Below are positions 15,501 through 23,587 of a stretch of DNA of 64,000 nt, one piece after another. Location of the stretch: assembly GCF_012932495.1 (NCBI RefSeq), contig NZ_JABCNG010000006.1:389392-453391 (forward strand). The letters run 5' to 3'. The stretch comes from Novosphingobium sp. SG919 (GTDB lineage: Bacteria; Pseudomonadota; Alphaproteobacteria; Sphingomonadales; Sphingomonadaceae). Made by a program: the position numbers and the translations under genes. The notes under the pieces were generated by a model. It had not been told where the DNA came from. It saw only the letters and a program-made list of their open reading frames with translations, and searched no databases. Each line of letters opens with the position of its first letter. The first letter of the stretch is position 1.

Positions 15501-15726
15501 GCAGGCCCGACATCTGCACCTCGATCGGGATCGTGATGTTGCGCTCCATCTCCTCGGCCGAAAGGCCCGAAGACTGCGTCACGATCTCCACCATCGGCGG
15601 CACCGGATCGGGATAGGCCTCGATGTTGAGGTTGTAGAAGGCGATACCGCCCGCCACCAACATCAACACGAAGAAAGCCACGATGGTCAGGCGCTGCCCC
15701 AGCGCATAGCGTACCAGCTTGACCAT
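12547..15726 (-). CDS. Heavy-metal-type RND efflux permease (CzcA/CusA family)
   Basis: A 1059-residue inner-membrane proton antiporter that drives efflux across the envelope. It has the 12-helix RND layout: N-terminal helix at residues ~12-32, then two periplasmic domains and two six-helix blocks. The sequence VGALDFGLVVDATVIMVEN in helix 4 is the HME-RND signature with the proton-relay Asp residues; YRIAAPKGYS and LEEGNMYIRASLP also match CzcA/CusA proteins. It shares one base with the adaptor stop (TGATG) and four with the duct gene. Family membership predicts export of divalent or monovalent metal ions, but no metal regulator or metallochaperone sits next to it, so the ion is unknown. Confidence 0.9.
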   Translation of the reverse strand: MVKLVRYALGQRLTIVAFFVLMLVAGGIAFYNLNIEAYPDPVPPMVEIVTQSSGLSAEEMERNITIPIEVQMSGLPHMTAIRAISLFGLSDVKIQFTYDFNYDQAQQQVINRLAQLPQLPGGAVPTISPTSPVGEIYRYRIAAPKGYSVEDLKTLQDWVLQRRFRAIPGVVDVTGWGGKLRTYDVVVDNDRLQAHHLTVAQVIAALGKANANVGGQTINFGAQSAIVRGIGLIQSVDALEDTPVGRDGNAPVLVRDVATVKIGNMPRNGIAGLNKDDDIVQGIVLMRRGAQSMPTIEAVKAEIEKINTTGVLPPGVHLERIYDRSDLIGVTTHTVMENLVAGVLLIFLLQWAFLGNLRSALIVAATIPFALAFAVLILTVQGESANLLSVGALDFGLVVDATVIMVENIFRHMAERSHHVETHEGGRYSFASRIGAVLAASSEVSRGIFFAAAIIITSFLPLFTLTGVEGHIFGPMAKTYAYAIIGGLVATFTVAPVLSAMMLPDKLDEAETWLVSRIRRVYEPAAAFCFRNQVLAIGAGALMVIGAFVGVRSLGVEFLPQLEEGNMYIRASLPAAISLDAGEPVARAIRRDIMQYPEVTAVLSAHGRPDDGTDATGFFNVEYFVPLKPFDQWPSGMNKEKLVADLSAKLKARYPGVDFSFSQIIEDNVEEAASGVKGANSVKLFGPDLATLERIAGQIRDQMAQVRGITDLGIFQSLGQPTVRIDVDREKAARYGLSVDDVNQTVQAAIGGTSPGDLYEPHTDRHFPIMVRLQADQRDSLEAVKRITVGATAPDGTAISVPLSELADIRLTTGASFIYREHQERYIPIKFSVRDRDLGSAVEEAQARIAKNVPLPPGYSLEWAGEMSNLKNAVARLEIVVPISLLLMLGLLYANFRSLRDTLLAFSVIPMAVVGGVLGLMLTGTAFSISAAIGFVALFGIAVMDGILLVTSFNQAMDEDMERLAALRHATTNSLRPVLMTCLVAAIGLAPAAVATGIGSQVQKPLALVVVGGMTLAPVLILLVLPLLINRFSSRVAGPRKRVGADHALPETTQDGEPA

Positions 15727-16967
15727 CAGTCGAGCCCCGCTTCGTTCACGAAGATGGCGCCCTGCGTCACCACCTTTTCACCCGGATTGAGGCCCGAAAC
15801 CACGGTCACGCGGCCATCGTGGCTTTCGCCGGTCACCACGTCGCGCGCCACGACACGGCCGCGGCCCAGCCACACCCACACGCGGGCGCTGTCCCCTTCG
15901 TGGATCACCGCTTCGGTCGGCAGGCTCAGCAGGTGCGGCGTCGCCGGTGCCGGGTTCACGTCCTTTTCGGGCGTCTCGATGGTGAAGTTGGCAAACATCT
16001 GCGGCTTCAAGGCGCCATCGGGATTGGAGATCGTGGCACGCACGGCCAGGCGGTGCGACACCGGATCGATCTGCGCACCGATGTTGTTGATCGTGGCGTC
16101 AAACGTGCGGCCGGGGAAAGCCGTGGCCGTTACCACCACCTTGTCGCCCAGGTGCACCCGCGCGGCATCGCTTTCGGCCACTTGCGCCACCAGCCACACG
16201 CGCGAAAGATCGGCGATCAGGAAGGCCGGCTGGCTGCTGCCGGCGGCACTGGCGCCGCCCGCCACATACTGCCCCTGGCTGATCGAGCGCGTCACCACCA
16301 CGCCGCCGATCGGCGCGCGCAGCACGGCATCACTGCCCCCGCCATTCCCGGCGCCGAACACGCCCAGCTTGGCGCGCGCGGCGGTGACGGCGGCATCGGC
16401 AATGCCCTGCTGCGATTGCGCCGCCACCAGGTCGCTGCGCGCCTGTTGCAGGTCCTTCAGCGCGCCACCGGCGGTGCGATAGATTTCCTCGGCCCGCTGC
16501 GCGTTTTCGGTGGCCACGCGCACTTGGGCGGCGGCGGCGGTGCGCTGCGCCAAGGCCGCGGCCAGGGCATTGCGCGCATCGGCAATGTCGGTGGTGTGCA
16601 CCGAAAGCAGCGCGCTGCCGGCCTGGACGCGATCGCCGTTCTGCACGAAGACCTGCTGCACTTGGCCCGAATAGGGCAGGAACACCGGGGTGGAGCGGGT
16701 TTCATCCACCGTGATCTGGCCGCTGGCGCCGGTGCGGGCAAAGCCATCGTCGGCCCCCACGGTTTCGATCTTGAGGCTGGCCACCTGGCTGTCGGTCAAT
16801 TGCACTTGCCCCGCAGGCAGGGCAGCGGCGACCGGCTCGGGCTGGTGCAACCAGGCGCGAACGGCAGTCGCCCCGGTCGCCACCAAAGCCACCGCGGCAA
16901 CGGACAAGGCAAGCACCCGGATCTGCCGGGCACGGGACATTTGCGGCACAGCGTGTTCAAAATTCAT
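15726..16967 (-). CDS. RND efflux periplasmic adaptor (CzcB/CusB-like)
   Basis: A 413-residue membrane-fusion protein that links permease and outer-membrane duct. An N-terminal anchor (residues ~18-40, VLALSVAAVALVATGATAV) is followed by a lipoyl-like half (SGQVQQVFVQNGDRVQAGSA), a helical hairpin rich in Ala/Gln (~125-210), the second lipoyl half (LRAPIGGVVVTRSISQGQYV) and beta-barrel and membrane-proximal domains ending NPGEKVVTQGAIFVNEAG. I chose ATG 16967; further in-frame codons upstream give an unlikely basic leader. It is the first gene of the operon. The divergent promoter region shared with the symporter holds a small palindrome at 17093-17103. Confidence 0.88.
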   Translation of the reverse strand: MNFEHAVPQMSRARQIRVLALSVAAVALVATGATAVRAWLHQPEPVAAALPAGQVQLTDSQVASLKIETVGADDGFARTGASGQITVDETRSTPVFLPYSGQVQQVFVQNGDRVQAGSALLSVHTTDIADARNALAAALAQRTAAAAQVRVATENAQRAEEIYRTAGGALKDLQQARSDLVAAQSQQGIADAAVTAARAKLGVFGAGNGGGSDAVLRAPIGGVVVTRSISQGQYVAGGASAAGSSQPAFLIADLSRVWLVAQVAESDAARVHLGDKVVVTATAFPGRTFDATINNIGAQIDPVSHRLAVRATISNPDGALKPQMFANFTIETPEKDVNPAPATPHLLSLPTEAVIHEGDSARVWVWLGRGRVVARDVVTGESHDGRVTVVSGLNPGEKVVTQGAIFVNEAGLD

Positions 16968-17324
16968 GGCGCGCAGTCTTCTCTTCGGTCCAAAAGATGG
17001 CAGCCCGTCTGTGAACCGTTGCAGGTGCACGCCAGGCCGATGCTGCCCCTCTGGCCCACCGCGCCTGTCCGCGCCCCTAGCGGCCGCGTTAAATTACCGT
17101 AATGCAGCGCAGAGCCGACCGGGGCGACGGGCCTGGCCAATGTACTGCCGCGACCATGGCAAACATCGCCTCACCACACCCTTGCCCAAAGTTGCGTGCC
17201 GCCCTTGGCCCGCCTGCAGGGCTCCGGCATGGCTCAGGCCAATCCAAGGGGTGCATTTGCCCCGTTTCCCGCCTAGGGTTCGCGGCTGACCGTCACACCT
17301 GAAACAAAACGAGCGGAGCATCCC
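16968..17324. promoter_or_regulatory. Divergent promoter region, RND efflux operon / symporter
   Basis: A 357-bp intergenic region between two divergently transcribed units. The only clear element is the 11-bp palindrome ATTAC-C-GTAAT (17093-17103) inside a locally AT-rich stretch (GTTAAATTACCGTAATG), a possible operator or promoter element of the efflux operon. No credible reading frame is present. Confidence 0.45.
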
Positions 17325-18635
17325 TTGGCCCGGCGCCTTACGCTTTACATTCTCATCGCCATGATCCTGGGCATCGCCACGGGCTATGCACTCAACCAAA
17401 CGCTACCCGCCGACAGCGCCACGCTGGCCACCACGGCGGAAACGCTCAAGTTGCTGCCTGATGTGTTCCTGCGCCTGATCAAGATGATTATCGCGCCGTT
17501 GATCCTGGCCACGCTGGTTTCGGGCATTGCCGGGATGGGTGATAGCACTGCGCTTGGCCGCATCGGCGGGCGCGCGCTCGGCTGGTTCATCACCGCCAGC
17601 CTGATTTCGATCAGCCTTGGCCTCCTGCTGGTCAACCTGTTCGAACCGGGCAAGGGCCTGCAATTTGCGGCCAATGCCAAAGTGGGCGATCTCGCCACGG
17701 CCGATTTCACCGTGCACCACTTCGTGCTGCAGATCGTGCCGACCAGCCTGCTCGATGCCATGGCGCAGAACAACGTGCTGCAGATCCTGGTCTTTTCGCT
17801 GTTTGCCGGCCTCGCGCTATCGGCCATCGGCGAAAAGGGTGCGCCGCTCCTCCGCGCGAGCGAGGCCTTGGCCAGTCTCATGCTGACGATGACCGACTAT
17901 GTGATGAAGGCCGCCCCGCTTGCCGTGTTCGGCGCGCTTGCCGCGGTGGTTGCCACCAAGGGTCTGGGCATCATCGTCACTTATGGCGTGTTCGTGTCGG
18001 AATTCTATTTCGCGCTGCTGGTGCTGTGGGGCCTGCTGCTGGGGCTGGGCGGGATTTTCCTGGGGCGGCGTATCCTGCTGCTGGCGCGCTATATCCGCGA
18101 ACCCGTGCTGCTGGCCTTTTCCACCGCCAGTTCGGAAAGCGCGCTGCCGCGCCTGTTCGAACAGCTCGACCGCTTCGGCGTGCCGCGCCGCATTTCGGGC
18201 TTCGTCCTGCCGCTGGGCTATTCGTTCAATCTCGATGGCTCGATGATGTATACCAGCTTTGCCACGATGTTCATCGCGCAGGCGTACAACATCCCGCTGT
18301 CCTGGCAGCAGCAGATCGCCATGCTGCTCACGCTGATGGTCACGTCCAAGGGAATCGCCGGCGTGCCGCGCGCCAGCCTGGTGGTGATTGCCGCCACGCT
18401 CACCCAGTTCGGTCTGCCGGTGGAAGGGATCGCCCTGCTGCTCGGCGTCGACACGTTCCTCGACATGGGCCGCACCGCCACCAACGTGGTCGGCAATGCG
18501 GTGGCCACGGCGGTCATCACCCGCTGGGAAGGCATGCTGCAAGTGCCGCTCGATCCCGATGCCCCCGCTCCGGTGCCGCCGCACGACACGGCCGAGCACG
18601 GGCGGCGCGGGCTGCACCTCGATGAGGGGCAATAA
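17325..18635 (+). CDS. Dicarboxylate/amino acid:cation symporter (DAACS)
   Basis: A 436-residue secondary transporter of the GltP/DctA family. It has about eight membrane helices, the two re-entrant loops and the signature blocks FSTASSESALPRLFEQ (serine-rich HP1 loop), GYSFNLDGSMMYTSF (NMDGT-like motif in TM7, here NLDGS) and DTFLDMGRTATNVVGNAVA (TM8 substrate-binding Asp/Arg/Asn). It imports C4-dicarboxylates or acidic amino acids with Na+ or H+. The start is a TTG at 17325 with GGAG seven bases before it. It ends 3 bp from a convergent lipoprotein gene. The NLDGS variant of the usual N(M/L)DG(T/S) motif is within family range. Confidence 0.9.
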   Translation: MARRLTLYILIAMILGIATGYALNQTLPADSATLATTAETLKLLPDVFLRLIKMIIAPLILATLVSGIAGMGDSTALGRIGGRALGWFITASLISISLGLLLVNLFEPGKGLQFAANAKVGDLATADFTVHHFVLQIVPTSLLDAMAQNNVLQILVFSLFAGLALSAIGEKGAPLLRASEALASLMLTMTDYVMKAAPLAVFGALAAVVATKGLGIIVTYGVFVSEFYFALLVLWGLLLGLGGIFLGRRILLLARYIREPVLLAFSTASSESALPRLFEQLDRFGVPRRISGFVLPLGYSFNLDGSMMYTSFATMFIAQAYNIPLSWQQQIAMLLTLMVTSKGIAGVPRASLVVIAATLTQFGLPVEGIALLLGVDTFLDMGRTATNVVGNAVATAVITRWEGMLQVPLDPDAPAPVPPHDTAEHGRRGLHLDEGQ

Positions 18636-18638
18636 CGG

Positions 18639-19064
18639 CTATTTCGCCGGCGTCACCGGCTGGAGCGTCACCGGCTGGAATTGGCCCAGCCCGCACGATC
18701 CGCGCGGGCCGCCGCCGGCGCCGGTCTGCAACACGGTGATGATGTCCACGCTGCACAGCTGCGCCTGGCTGGTGGCATAGCCGAAGGTCTGCTGGAACCC
18801 CAGCCCGCTGCAGCGCTGGGGCAGGACGTTGCGATACCACCGCGTGCCCACGCGAAAATCGATGGTCCAATCGTCACGCACGCGGCTTTCGCTGATCTGG
18901 CCCAGCGGGATGCAGCTTTGCGCCGGGCCGATTGGCGTGGCGGCCGGAGTCTTGGGTGAATGGCCATCGGCATAAGCCGATCGGGGCCCGCCATCCGGCC
19001 CTGCAGCGGGCGCGCAGGCGGCAAGGGCAACAAGGCAGGCGGCAGCAGCGATCGAACGAACCAT
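18639..19064 (-). CDS. Hypothetical lipoprotein (DUF6491-like)
   Basis: A 141-residue protein with a lipoprotein signal (MVRSIAAAACLVALAACAPA; lipobox LAAC). The mature part contains CIPLGQISESRVRDDWTIDF and a second Cys pair in LPQRCSGLGF and LCSVD. The Cys-Ile-Pro/Leu ... Arg-x-x-Asp-Asp pattern recalls small lipoproteins annotated as DUF6491 in sphingomonads; I am not certain of the family. GGAGAGG precedes the ATG. It stands alone, convergent with the symporter gene. Function unknown. Confidence 0.7.
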   Translation of the reverse strand: MVRSIAAAACLVALAACAPAAGPDGGPRSAYADGHSPKTPAATPIGPAQSCIPLGQISESRVRDDWTIDFRVGTRWYRNVLPQRCSGLGFQQTFGYATSQAQLCSVDIITVLQTGAGGGPRGSCGLGQFQPVTLQPVTPAK

Positions 19065-19105
19065 GGCATCCTCTCCATCGGGGCCGTGTTCAGAGCAGCG
19101 CCGGA

Positions 19106-19795
19106 TCAGGCCTTCTTCTTGCGCGCAGCACCCTTCTTGGCAACCGGCGGCTTGGCGCCCTGTTCCAGCACTTTGCTCTTGAACGCGCAGAGGTCAACCA
19201 CCGCGCAACGCCAGCATTCCGGGGTACGTGCCTTGCACACATAGCGTCCGTGCAGGATCAGCCAGTGATGCGCGCCCAGCCGAAAGGGCCCGGGCACTTT
19301 CTTGTCGAGCTGGGCCTCCACCGCCTCGGGCGTCTTGCCCTTGGCCAGGCCGGTGCGATTGCCCACGCGAAAGATGTGCGTGTCCACCGCAAAGGTTTCC
19401 ATGCCGAACGCGGTGTTGAGCACGACATTGGCGGTCTTGCGGCCCACGCCGGGCAGCGCGGTCAGCGCGTCGCGGTCGGCCGGCACTTCGCCGCCATGAT
19501 CGCGGACCAGCATTTCCGACAGGGCGATCACGTTCTTGGCCTTGGTGTTGAACAGGCCGATCGACTTGATGTGCTCTTTCAGGCCTTCCTCGCCCAGCGC
19601 CACCATCTGTGCCGGGGTCTTGACCTCTTCGAACAGGCGCCGTGTCGCCTTGTTCACGCCCACGTCGGTCGCCTGCGCCGAAATCGTCACCGCCACCAGC
19701 AACTGATAGGTGTTGCCATAGGCCAGCTCGGTCTCGGGCGAAGGGTTGGCTTCGGCCAGGCGGCGAAAGAACTCGAAGATCTGGTCCGTCTTCAA
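19106..19795 (-). CDS. nth: Endonuclease III
   Basis: A 229-residue base-excision-repair glycosylase/AP lyase acting on oxidised pyrimidines. It shows the helix-hairpin-helix ALPGVGRKTANVVL with the catalytic Lys, the catalytic Asp in FAVDTHIFRVGNR, and the [4Fe-4S] ligands C-x6-C-x2-C-x5-C (CKARTPECWRCAVVDLC). A basic tail (KKGAARKKKA) extends the usual length by some 15 residues. The likely start is TTG 19795, with GGGAGG of the overlapping dapB end about 9 bases before it; no ATG is suitably placed. It follows dapB by 5 bp and is presumably co-transcribed. Confidence 0.93.
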   Translation of the reverse strand: MKTDQIFEFFRRLAEANPSPETELAYGNTYQLLVAVTISAQATDVGVNKATRRLFEEVKTPAQMVALGEEGLKEHIKSIGLFNTKAKNVIALSEMLVRDHGGEVPADRDALTALPGVGRKTANVVLNTAFGMETFAVDTHIFRVGNRTGLAKGKTPEAVEAQLDKKVPGPFRLGAHHWLILHGRYVCKARTPECWRCAVVDLCAFKSKVLEQGAKPPVAKKGAARKKKA

Positions 19796-19800
19796 GGCCG

Positions 19801-20535
19801 TCAGCCTCCCAGCCCCAGCACTTGCGGCATGGTATAGCGCCCCGGCCCCTGCACCAGCAGCCATTCGCCAGCGCGAATCGCCCCCTTGGCAAAGATGCCC
19901 CGGTTTTCCGCCAGGTGCGACAGGCTGAGCCGCTCGCTATCGGCCAGGAAATGCACGCTGTGGTCGCCCGCCACGCTGCCGCCGCGCAGTGCGGCAAAGC
20001 CGATCGTGCCCGCCTCGCGCTTGCCGGTAATGCCATCGCGCCCGCGCACGGCCACGTCCTTGAGGCCCACCTGCCGCCCGCGCGCCGCGGCTTCACCCAG
20101 CAGCAGCGCCGTGCCCGAGGGGGCATCAACCTTCATGCGGTGGTGCGTCTCGACGATCTCGATGTCCCAATCCTCGCCCAGCCGCGCGGCCGCTTCCTGC
20201 ACCAGGTGCGCCAACAGCGTGACGCCCAGCGAGGTATTGCCGGTCTGCAGTACGGGAATCGAAACCGCCGCCGCATCGATCAACCAGTGGTGCCGTTCTT
20301 CCAGGCCGGTGGTGCCCACCACGATCGGCTTGCCCGCGCCGATCGCGGCATCGAGGTTGAATTCCAGTGCGGCGGGTGCGGAAAAATCCACCAGCACGTC
20401 GCTCGCCTGGGCCAGCGCGACAGGATCACCCTCGCGGTCGATGCCCCCGGCCAGTTCGTGACCGGCGGCCACCACCGCTGCCTGCAGCGCCTGCCCCATG
20501 CGCCCTGCGCTGCCGATGATGCCGATGCGTGCCAT
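19801..20535 (-). CDS. dapB: 4-hydroxy-tetrahydrodipicolinate reductase
   Basis: A 244-residue enzyme of the lysine/meso-diaminopimelate pathway that reduces the dapA product with NAD(P)H. The N-terminus MARIGIIGSAGRMGQAL is the dinucleotide-binding loop; VDFSAP and VVGTTGLEE follow. The substrate loop is EIVETHHRMKVDAPSGTAL with the catalytic His pair and the Lys of the family. It ends in MPQVLGLGG. The ATG at 20535 matches the family start. It precedes nth in a two-gene unit. The length is at the short end of the bacterial range. Confidence 0.94.
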   Translation of the reverse strand: MARIGIIGSAGRMGQALQAAVVAAGHELAGGIDREGDPVALAQASDVLVDFSAPAALEFNLDAAIGAGKPIVVGTTGLEERHHWLIDAAAVSIPVLQTGNTSLGVTLLAHLVQEAAARLGEDWDIEIVETHHRMKVDAPSGTALLLGEAAARGRQVGLKDVAVRGRDGITGKREAGTIGFAALRGGSVAGDHSVHFLADSERLSLSHLAENRGIFAKGAIRAGEWLLVQGPGRYTMPQVLGLGG

Positions 20536-20766
20536 GTCTTCTGCCCTTGCGCTGTTTGCGCGCCTCCATAAGACCGCGCCCTTGCCCGGTCGAGCCGGAA
20601 AGCGGCTATGCCAGCGCCCACCCCATCGGGCCATGGTGCAGGCCAGGTCCGAGGCTGCGATGAATCCCGTAAATTGCCAACCACGCTAATTTCATAAGCG
20701 ACATCTAAATCAGGCAGCATTGACGCATTGTGCCAATGCACAGCACGAATTCAGATGGAGTCCGCA

Positions 20767-22587
20767 ATGGTGATTCTGGGCCGTTTGAAGATCACGACCA
20801 TTTCGCTTAGCTGCAATACGGTGTTGGCGGCCATGGCCGTCGCTTGCGCCGTGGTGCCCATGCAATCGGCCATTCAGGCCAATGTCCAGACCGAAGAACT
20901 CGAACGCCGGATCATTCCAGGCATTGCCGAATGGAGCGGCCTGAAAAGCCTGATGATCGCCGTGCGCATCAGCTCGGTAAAGACGCTGGTGCCGCTGAGC
21001 GACGAAAACCGCGTCGCCAACTACAACAAGATGGGCCGCCAGATCGCCGAGATCGACCAGCGCATCGCCGCCTTGCGCGGCCGTTCCCGCGACGAGGAAC
21101 GCCGCGCGGTGGACGAGATCGCCCGCCAGTGGACCGAGTGGAAAGCCGCATCGGCCGCCGTCCGCGCGCAAGTGCAAGCCAACCGCGAAAACGCCATCGT
21201 GCTCTATGAAGAACACCTCAGTCCGCTGGGCCCCAAGCTGGAAAAGACCATTTCCGCCCACGTCGATGCGCTGCAGGCGCGCGGCCAGGAATTGAGCCAG
21301 AACGGCGCGTCCTCGATCGCGGCATCGATTCGAAGTTCCACCACGCTGTGCGTCCTGGCGGCCCTGGCCGCGCTCGGCGTGGTCATGCTGCTGCGCCACC
21401 GTGTTACCGGCCCGCTGCGCCGCCTGGCCCACGCCATGCGCGAAATGGCCGGCGGCAATCTCGATCGGCCGGTACCCTGCACCGAGCTGACCGACGAAGT
21501 GGGCGCGATCAGCCATGCCCTGCTCGACATCAAGGACGGCGTGGAGCGCCGCACGCGCGAGATGGCGGACCGCGATCTGGCGGTCCAGCGCCAAGTGGTG
21601 TCGGAATTGAGCATCGGCCTGCAACGCCTGGCCGCGCAAGACCTGGAATATCGCATCCACACCCCGTTCCCCGATCAGTACGAGGAACTGCGCAGCAACT
21701 ACAACCAGGCCAGCACGGCCCTGGCCAAGGCCATCGGCGCGGCCCGCATCGGCGCGCGGCGCCTGCTCACCACGATTCGCGAAATCAACGCTGCGGCCGA
21801 CGATCTTTCCCAGCGCAACACCCGCCAGGCCGCCACCGTGGAGGAAACCACCGCTGCGCTGCGCCAGGTAAATGGCGCGATCCAGGGCACGGCAACCCGC
21901 GCGGGGATCATGCGCGATTGCGTCACGCAAACACACGATCAGGCTACGCGCGGCGAAATGGTGGTCGGCAACGCGGTCAGCGCGATGGAAGCGATCGAGC
22001 GATCGGCGCAAGAGATCAACCAGATCATCGGCGTGATCGACGGCATCGCATTCCAGACCAACTTGCTCGCGCTCAACGCCGGGGTGGAAGCCGCGCGCGC
22101 CGGCGACGCCGGCAAGGGCTTTGCCGTGGTCGCCACCGAAGTGCGCGCGCTGGCCCAGCGCAGCGCCGACGCGGCCAAAAACATCAAGGAATTGATCGCC
22201 ACATCCACCGCCCACGTGGGCGACGGGGTCGATCTGGTGCAGCAGACGGGCGACGTTCTGGGCCATATCCTGGTCCAGGTGGCCGAATTGACCGGCATGG
22301 TCGACGAGATCGCCGCCGGCACCGCCGATCAGGCCACGGCCATCGGCGAAGTCAGCAATTCGGTGGTGGAGATCGACCGCGTTACCCAGCAGAATGCCGC
22401 GATGGTGGAACAGACCAGCGCCGCCACTGCCGATCTCACCGCCGAAGCCGCCGCACTCGACTCGCTCGTCGCCCAGTTCCGCACGCGTGACCCGGACCGC
22501 CGCCCGCAAGTGGGCGGGGCACATCTGCGCAAGGCCTCGCTCGCTGGCGCAGTAGCACCGCTTGCCGCAGGATCACTGGTCGCCTGA
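20767..22587 (+). CDS. Methyl-accepting chemotaxis protein
   Basis: A 606-residue chemoreceptor. Membrane helix 1 (~residues 12-35) is followed by a periplasmic four-helix-bundle-type sensor (~40-190), membrane helix 2 (~195-215, TLCVLAALAALGVVMLL), a HAMP domain (RHRVTGPLRRLAHAMREM) and a long cytoplasmic signalling helix bundle. The tip contains IDGIAFQTNLLALNAGVEAA, the nearly invariant CheA/CheW-binding hairpin. The ATG at 20767 has GGAG six bases upstream. It is orphaned: no che or flagellar gene is in the window. Its stop abuts the LysR stop with no gap (convergent). Confidence 0.93.
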   Translation: MVILGRLKITTISLSCNTVLAAMAVACAVVPMQSAIQANVQTEELERRIIPGIAEWSGLKSLMIAVRISSVKTLVPLSDENRVANYNKMGRQIAEIDQRIAALRGRSRDEERRAVDEIARQWTEWKAASAAVRAQVQANRENAIVLYEEHLSPLGPKLEKTISAHVDALQARGQELSQNGASSIAASIRSSTTLCVLAALAALGVVMLLRHRVTGPLRRLAHAMREMAGGNLDRPVPCTELTDEVGAISHALLDIKDGVERRTREMADRDLAVQRQVVSELSIGLQRLAAQDLEYRIHTPFPDQYEELRSNYNQASTALAKAIGAARIGARRLLTTIREINAAADDLSQRNTRQAATVEETTAALRQVNGAIQGTATRAGIMRDCVTQTHDQATRGEMVVGNAVSAMEAIERSAQEINQIIGVIDGIAFQTNLLALNAGVEAARAGDAGKGFAVVATEVRALAQRSADAAKNIKELIATSTAHVGDGVDLVQQTGDVLGHILVQVAELTGMVDEIAAGTADQATAIGEVSNSVVEIDRVTQQNAAMVEQTSAATADLTAEAAALDSLVAQFRTRDPDRRPQVGGAHLRKASLAGAVAPLAAGSLVA

Positions 22588-23481
22588 TCACCCGCGCCAG
22601 CGCAAACCGTCGATTACCACGCGCAAGGCCGGGGAAACGTGGGCGCGGCTGGGGTAATAGAGGTGATAGCCGGGATAGGGCTCACACCAGTCTTCCAGCA
22701 CCTGCACCAGGCGGCCGGCAGCAATGTCGGCCGCCACGATGCTTTCCGGCAGGATGGCAAAGCCCAGGCCATCGCGCATCGCCTGCTCGGCCATGGCCAG
22801 GGTGTTGACGGTCACCGGTCCTTCCACCCGCATGCGCAGCGCTTCCCTGCCGCGGGAAAACTCCCAGGCATAGATCGCCCCGCGCGTGGGCAGGCGAAAG
22901 TTGATGCAGGGGTGTGCGGCAAGATCGCGCGGATGGCGGGGCAGATCGCGCCCGGCACAGAATGCCGGCGTTGCCACCACCACCATGCGCAAGGCCGGGC
23001 CGATCGGCACGGCCACCATGTCGCGCGCCAGGATATCGCCCGACCGCACCCCGGCGTCGAGCCCGGCCGCCACAATATCGACCAGGCCGTTGTCCACCAG
23101 CACTTCCACCTGGATATCAGGCCAGGCCCGCAGGATGCGACGCAGCCCCGGCCACACCACGGTGTTGGCCGAACCTTCGTCCACGGTCAGCCGCACCAGG
23201 CCGGCGGGCCGCGCCAGGCTCTCCCCCAAGGCGTCCACTGCCGCGTCGATCGCGGCAAAATGGCGTGCCACGCCTTGCGCCAGCCGCTCCCCTTCGGACG
23301 TGGGCGCCACGGCGCGGGTCGTGCGGTTGAGCAGGCGCACGCCGATCTGCGCTTCGAGCCCGGCAATCGTGCGGCTCAACGCCGATTGCGACGTGCCCAG
23401 CTGCGCCGCCGCGCGGGTAAAGCTGCGTTCGCGCACCACGGCCAGCAAGGCGCGCAGGTCGTCATGATCGGGCCGGGCCAT
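22588..23481 (-). CDS. LysR-family transcriptional regulator
   Basis: A 297-residue regulator with an N-terminal winged helix (residues ~5-65, FTRAAAQLGTSQSALSRTIA, the LysR HTH) and a periplasmic-binding-protein-like effector domain (~90-295). It lies divergent to the alcohol dehydrogenase gene with a 106-bp intergenic region containing a palindrome at 23485-23509, so it most likely controls that gene and itself. The sequence resembles the AaeR/DmlR-type LysR regulators often found next to oxidoreductases. The effector is unknown. Confidence 0.92.
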   Translation of the reverse strand: MARPDHDDLRALLAVVRERSFTRAAAQLGTSQSALSRTIAGLEAQIGVRLLNRTTRAVAPTSEGERLAQGVARHFAAIDAAVDALGESLARPAGLVRLTVDEGSANTVVWPGLRRILRAWPDIQVEVLVDNGLVDIVAAGLDAGVRSGDILARDMVAVPIGPALRMVVVATPAFCAGRDLPRHPRDLAAHPCINFRLPTRGAIYAWEFSRGREALRMRVEGPVTVNTLAMAEQAMRDGLGFAILPESIVAADIAAGRLVQVLEDWCEPYPGYHLYYPSRAHVSPALRVVIDGLRWRG

Positions 23482-23484
23482 TTA

Positions 23485-23509
23485 TGCATTCCTGATATCA
23501 GTTCATGCA
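23485..23509. promoter_or_regulatory. Palindromic operator between LysR gene and alcohol dehydrogenase gene
   Basis: TGCAT-tc-CTGATATCAG-ttc-ATGCA: a perfect 10-bp central palindrome inside 5-bp outer arms, 4 bp upstream of the LysR start codon. It has the symmetry of a LysR T-N11-A type recognition site and lies in the divergent promoter. Confidence 0.6.
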
Positions 23510-23587
23510 GGATTTAGCCGATTATCAGATTAATGGCGATGGCCTAGAACGCGGCCACGTCCCTCCCCTGTTGAAAGGATCTGCTGC

